Part shown: in pieces, positions 60,865-64,000 of the stretch
How the letters are laid out: each line of letters begins with the position of its first letter
Position numbering within the stretch: the stretch's first letter is position 1
DNA from: Actinostola sp. cb2023
Lineage: Eukaryota; Cnidaria; Anthozoa; Actiniaria; Actinostolidae
Assembly: GCA_033675265.1 (NCBI GenBank)
Contig: JAUJYZ010001110.1
Location: 524,501 to 588,500, forward strand
Direction: 5' to 3'
Length of the DNA stretch: 64,000 nt
The notes under the pieces: generated by a model
Told to the model about the DNA's origin: nothing
Databases searched by the model: none
What the model saw: the letters and a program-made list of their open reading frames with translations, nothing else
Translations under genes and position numbers: made by a program

Positions 60865-63647
60865 CTAAAAGTTATAAAATTATAAAATAAGATCAAATAT
60901 TAACATACAAACCTGGGCTACATTGAGTTCAGTTTCGAATTAGAGTCGTTTTCGTATGAGTGGAAAACCTACGGTGCGGCGGAGTTACGGTCACGGTACG
61001 GAATCGAAGACATTTATTCAACCAATCACAGCGCGCGAAATCATTTCTCAACCAATCAGAAACCTTGGATACCGCACGATGATGGCGCGATACGGTCACC
61101 GCACGGCACGAACCGTACCGTAACTACTTTCCACTCATACGAAAACGACTCTATAGGGGCTTTTCAGAAAATAATCTACATCGGGTTGAGAGAAAATTAA
61201 CTAATACAAGTACATGTCCTCAAAAATTATAAATATAAACTATATAACTATCAAACTAGTTATACTATTAGATGCAATAAAGGCTATATATTATAATTTC
61301 CTACCTGATAAAGGTGGTGCGTGTATGTTCGTACCCCACGTATTCGTCCAGGTCTACCCTGAAATACCAGGAAGAGTACCAATTTAGAAAAGGGGAATGG
61401 TATGGAATCACCTACTAAGATTGGTTGTCGGCTATCGGTAGACTGTCGGTAGGTTGTCGGCAGACTATCGTGCGGGGCTATACATGGGTAGACTGTCGGT
61501 AGGTTGTCGGCAGACTATCGAGCGCGGCTATCGGTAGACTGTCGGTAGGTTGTCGGCAGACTATCGAGCGCGGCAATCGGTAGACTGTCGGTAGGTTGTC
61601 GGCAGACTATCGAGCGCGGCTATCGGTAGACTGTCGGTAGGTTGTCGGCAGACTATCGAGTGGGGCTATCGGTAGACTGTCGGTATGTTGTCGGCAGAAT
61701 CACGATTTTCTTTTGTATTTATTTTGATGATCGTCTTTGTTGAGTGAGGTTTCCCTCCTTAATTACTATTATTATTATTATTATTATGGACTCAAAACGT
61801 TTCTATTTTAACTACATTTAAAACCATAACAACAATGTGTACTCACCGGTGGTCCGCTCTGACCCTGAATTAGAAATGCAATCAATCAATGTTAAAATAA
61901 TTTACATACAGTCATTCTTAATAAGGGTTCCATGCAGCATATATTTTAATACAGAAAGAAATGTCACGTGACTATAATGAAGTTATTGTAATTATTTGCG
62001 CAGTCTCAATACTGATAAAAATGTTAGTCACGTGACTAAAAAAGCATGATAATGAAGTTATTGTAATTATTTGCGCAGTCTCATTAATGATAAAAATGTT
62101 AGTCATGTGACTAAAAAAACATGATAATGAAGTTATTGTAATTAGTTGCGCAGTCTCAGTACTGATAAAAATGTTAGTCACGTGACTAAAAAAACATGAT
62201 AATGAAGTTATTGTAATTATTTGCGCAGTCTCATTACTGATAAAAATGTTAGTGTATTTAGAAACTCCAATGAGTTTTTATTTGTATGGCGAAAGATTAC
62301 AGTTGGAAGGGATTTGATCTTGTCAACATACCTCAACTCCATGGTATCCCTGCAAAGAATATAAAGTGCTATTAGTCACATGTATATCTACAACAGATCA
62401 AAACTCATATTGGTAAAAACATCGAAAAGTCAATCATACCTTCACACCAAATTCGCCCTGAAATAGGAATAAAATACATGTTCAATTAGAAATACTATAG
62501 AACATTACTATATTACTATACTATACTATATTATACTATTACTATACAACATCAATCAAAGGCAACTCTTGGATTACCAATCCCTTCCCCGAAGTTGTGA
62601 GCCTGCGATGCACTTCAGCGGCAACGTAATGAAAGTTTACAGTTGAGTGAGTGAGTGATCCCAAAATGGTCCCAATGTCATCCCTATAACTCGTGGATTA
62701 TGTAACTATTAAAAACGACAATGAGAGCAGCAGCAGCTGTAGCAGTTATACAGAAGAGTACTTACCCTAATGCCTTGATAACCCTGCAATATATAAAACA
62801 AATAGAACATTGAGAAATGTAGGACATATTTTGTTTTGTAGAAATATTTGTTTGCAAATACATTGAAAATAATCAGATTTGTACTTACTATGAGGCCTGA
62901 TGGTCCCTATTAACAAATACAAAGTATAGAAATCGTCAGATATGCCGTTGACTTAATAAACAAATATATAAGTCACTTTCACCATAATCCTTTGCGAACT
63001 CAGTTAAATAGACACTATCCCTAAAGCCGAAATTTCTTGAAGATATTAGCGCCCGTTTCATACAGGTGTTTCACAATGAAGATACTTTTTAGTGACCGCG
63101 TCTGCTTAATAGAGATGTCCGTTTACAGTAAATTTGAGCGGGAAACTTCAGGGACCTTAGTCCACTGTCCGCTCAATAGAGGAAGTCTCTTAATACATGT
63201 TTCACCGTAGTACTCCTGTCATCACCGCCTCACACGAATGGGGAGTTTGCAGGTGTCGCGTGACATTTTAAATTTTAATCCAACAACAGCTTGCCCACCA
63301 CCGTACGTTTCTTAAAAGAAAAAAGCCAACTTCGGTCGCTCATAACTTTCGCTCTATTCATCGAAATTACTTCAAAATTTCAAATTTTGCTAATTTTGGT
63401 GTGCTCTTTTCAAATATCATGTTTTTGTTTTTGTTGGATTAAAATTTAAAATGTCACGCAACAAAATGTCACACCTGCAAACTCCCTATTACGCAGTTAA
63501 CAGTCTCACCAAGTAGTGTTATTTTAGTGTGCACAAATGACTATCGCAAGGTGCACTGATCTGCCATCTTTAATTATTGTCAGCGGTACTTACCAAAGGT
63601 CCTATCGGGCCAACCCCACCGCGTTTCCCAGTTTTTCCACTCTCGCC
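55830..63647 (-). CDS. Second fibrillar procollagen gene, 3' part only (gene 2, 12 exons in window)
   Basis: Read on the - strand, twelve exons give the end of a Gly-X-Y helix, a short telopeptide and a COLFI C-propeptide ending GPVCFQ-stop (284 residues in the window). The 5' part lies beyond position 64000. It faces gene 1 tail-to-tail, with stop codons 3628 bases apart. Gene 2 shares gene 1's 18-nt micro-exons and its C-propeptide intron positions, including the phase-1 intron in the Gly before YW, so the two are related by an old duplication. Sequence identity is modest (shared blocks FLRLLS, GPVCF, YW-DPN). Seven of the eight classic cysteines are present; position 2 is missing. Confidence 0.93.
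56066..56245. mobile_element. GAGTCGTTTTCG-family MITE, compact copy
   Basis: AGAGTCGTTTTCGCCATGAG and ACTCATACGAAAACGACTCT are inverted; the core contains ACGGTATGGTTCGTGCCGTG. In gene 2's last intron. Confidence 0.88.
56976..57960. repeat. Minisatellite of GATGACTATGATGTCAAT units, about 1 kb
   Basis: 18-bp unit with 9-bp variants. It occupies much of gene 2's intron between 56944 and 58653 and abuts a MITE. Met/Thr/Ser open frames are artefacts. Confidence 0.96.
57974..58240. mobile_element. TIR element with AACGTTAATGACATT ends
   Basis: AATGTCATTAACGTTGTCCA and TGGACAACGTTAATGACATT are perfect inverted ends. Subterminal AATAAATGTCACGTGTCTCA is also inverted. Complete relative of the cluster at 5406-5880. 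Confidence 0.9.
58326..58612. mobile_element. TIR element family E, copy 2
   Basis: TA-flanked CAGTCATTTGCAAAAATTCT and AGAATTTTTGCAAATGACTG; inner ATATCAATATATC and GGGTACATTATGGGTAATTA arms. Confidence 0.9.
58800..60243. repeat. TTG-rich trinucleotide array with higher-order units, 1.44 kb
   Basis: TTG/TCG runs punctuated by GATGTTATTGATG about every 50 to 60 bp. It fills gene 2's intron between two C-propeptide exons and ends 8 bases from the donor at 60252. Poly-Leu, Thr and Asn frames are artefacts. Confidence 0.96.
60447..60663. mobile_element. Dispersed element family C, copy 3
   Basis: GGCGCAACATTGCGCGCACT at left, CTGCAACATTGCGCGCAACA inside and AGTTGTGCGCAATATTGCC at right, with GTGTGTCCACCTCTGCCA. 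Lies in gene 2's intron before 60355. Confidence 0.72.
60942..61152. mobile_element. GAGTCGTTTTCG-family MITE, full copy
   Basis: AGAGTCGTTTTCGTATGAGT and ACTCATACGAAAACGACTCT ends. TA flanks both sides if the terminal AG is excluded. Confidence 0.88.
61305..63647 (-). CDS. Gene 2 helix end: one 54-nt exon, five 18-nt micro-exons and the helix/telopeptide exon
   Basis: In transcript order: 63594-63647 (54 nt, first triplet GES), 62889-62906 (GPSGLI), 62766-62783 (GYQGIR), 62440-62457 (GEFGVK), 62332-62349 (GYHGVE), 61847-61864 (GQSGPP), and 61305-61358 (54 nt: GRPGRI, then the non-helical [12 protein letters not shown]). Acceptors are CAG or TAG; most donors are GTAAG, GTATG or GTGAG. Five 18-nt exons plus 18 helix nucleotides in the last exon make 108 nt, the same block as in gene 1. 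Unlike gene 1, there is no intron at the helix/telopeptide border. Confidence 0.9.
61431..61698. repeat. Minisatellite, 46-bp unit, about six copies
   Basis: CTATCGGTAGACTGTCGGTA recurs, in gene 2's intron between 61358 and 61847. Confidence 0.95.
61966..62252. repeat. Tandem repeat, 75-bp unit, four copies
   Basis: GAAGTTATTGTAATTA recurs at 61979, 62054, 62129 and 62204, with GTCACGTGACTA in each unit. Confidence 0.95.
63241..63486. mobile_element. TIR element with GGGAGTTTGCAGGTGTCGCG end
   Basis: GGGAGTTTGCAGGTGT...GTGACATTTTAAATTTTAAT at left is inverted at right (ATTAAAATTTAAAATGTCAC...ACACCTGCAAACTCCC). Confidence 0.9.
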
Positions 63648-63927
63648 CTGGTCAAAAAGAAATTATATCGTGTTATAATTCGTACACAGAAATGATAAAA
63701 CTTAGGGTATGAAAACATGCATTTTATGTAGACTGTCCAGAGACGTGTGCTAAAATATAGACTGTGAGCCGTCTCTTTATTTTCTATTCTCAAGAAATCG
63801 AGCGCGAACAACGAGAGCGAACAACCGCTAGCCAACGTAAACGCAGGCACGTAAGGCTAGGCGAAGAGGTCTGTATATTTTTATTTTCGATGGCTCGCAG
63901 ATGGTTCACAGTCTGGTCAAATCAATA
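63648..63927. other. Gene 2 intron, no feature recognised
   Basis: No further Gly-X-Y exon could be found up to the edge. Confidence 0.5.
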
Positions 63928-64000
63928 CAGTCATTTGCAAAAATTCTGGCCGCCACGATATATCAATATATCAATATATCGGGTGCATTATGGGTAGTTA
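63928..64000. mobile_element. TIR element family E, copy 3, cut by the window edge
   Basis: Starts CAGTCATTTGCAAAAATTCT after TA and is nearly identical to 58326 onward through GGGTGCATTATGGGTA. Confidence 0.85.

Overview
The window is animal nuclear DNA. It holds a nearly complete fibrillar procollagen gene on the + strand (gene 1, coding 2764-52201, about 75 exons, about 1416 residues), the 3' part of a second fibrillar procollagen gene on the - strand (gene 2, 55830-63647, continuing past the right edge), and a small intronless bHLH-leucine-zipper gene on the - strand nested in intron 11 of gene 1 (16252-16683). The phase-0 Gly-X-Y exons of 45, 54 or 99 nt, the fibrillar C-propeptide (COLFI) domains and the many foldback DNA elements indicate a metazoan. 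There is no VWC or TSPN module in the N-propeptide, and the C-propeptides are cysteine-poor. An early-branching or other marine invertebrate (sponge or cnidarian, for example) is my guess, with low confidence; species cannot be read from the sequence.

Layout: 1-2763 is upstream sequence with a 183-bp tandem repeat and a foldback element. 2764-9119 encodes the signal peptide and a short 4-Cys N-propeptide. 9324-12848 encodes a minor triple helix of 19 triplets. 13608-13685 is a short coiled-coil-like linker. 14773-46465 encodes the main helix (339 Gly-X-Y triplets, 1017 residues, one Gly-to-Ala). It ends in a run of micro-exons of 18, 18, 18, 18 and 36 nt. 47335-47506 encodes the telopeptide with an RSKR furin-type site, and 47934-52201 the C-propeptide and stop. 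The two genes are tail-to-tail with 3.6 kb between stop codons. Gene 2 has the same micro-exon pattern (five exons of 18 nt) and the same C-propeptide intron positions, but a less reduced C-propeptide.

Most of the window is intron, and the introns are dominated by tandem arrays. The largest are 18-bp units at 6737-8883, a 58-bp unit repeated 37 times at 10602-12749, TTGC at 16965-18480, 11-bp units at 21001-22664, about 17-bp units at 28577-29930, 81-bp units at 32968-33790, a 48-bp MITE-derived unit at 36449-37418, and TTG-rich sequence at 58800-60243. About twenty inverted-repeat (MITE-like) elements are also present, several in multi-copy families within the window. Many long open frames through the arrays are artefacts of unit lengths divisible by three or of stop-free repeats.

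The two collagens are presumably secreted procollagen chains that trimerise through their C-propeptides. The bHLH-Zip protein would be a nuclear E-box-binding factor with no obvious functional link to the collagens. Exon boundaries were read by eye from AG/GT sites, phase and Gly-X-Y register.
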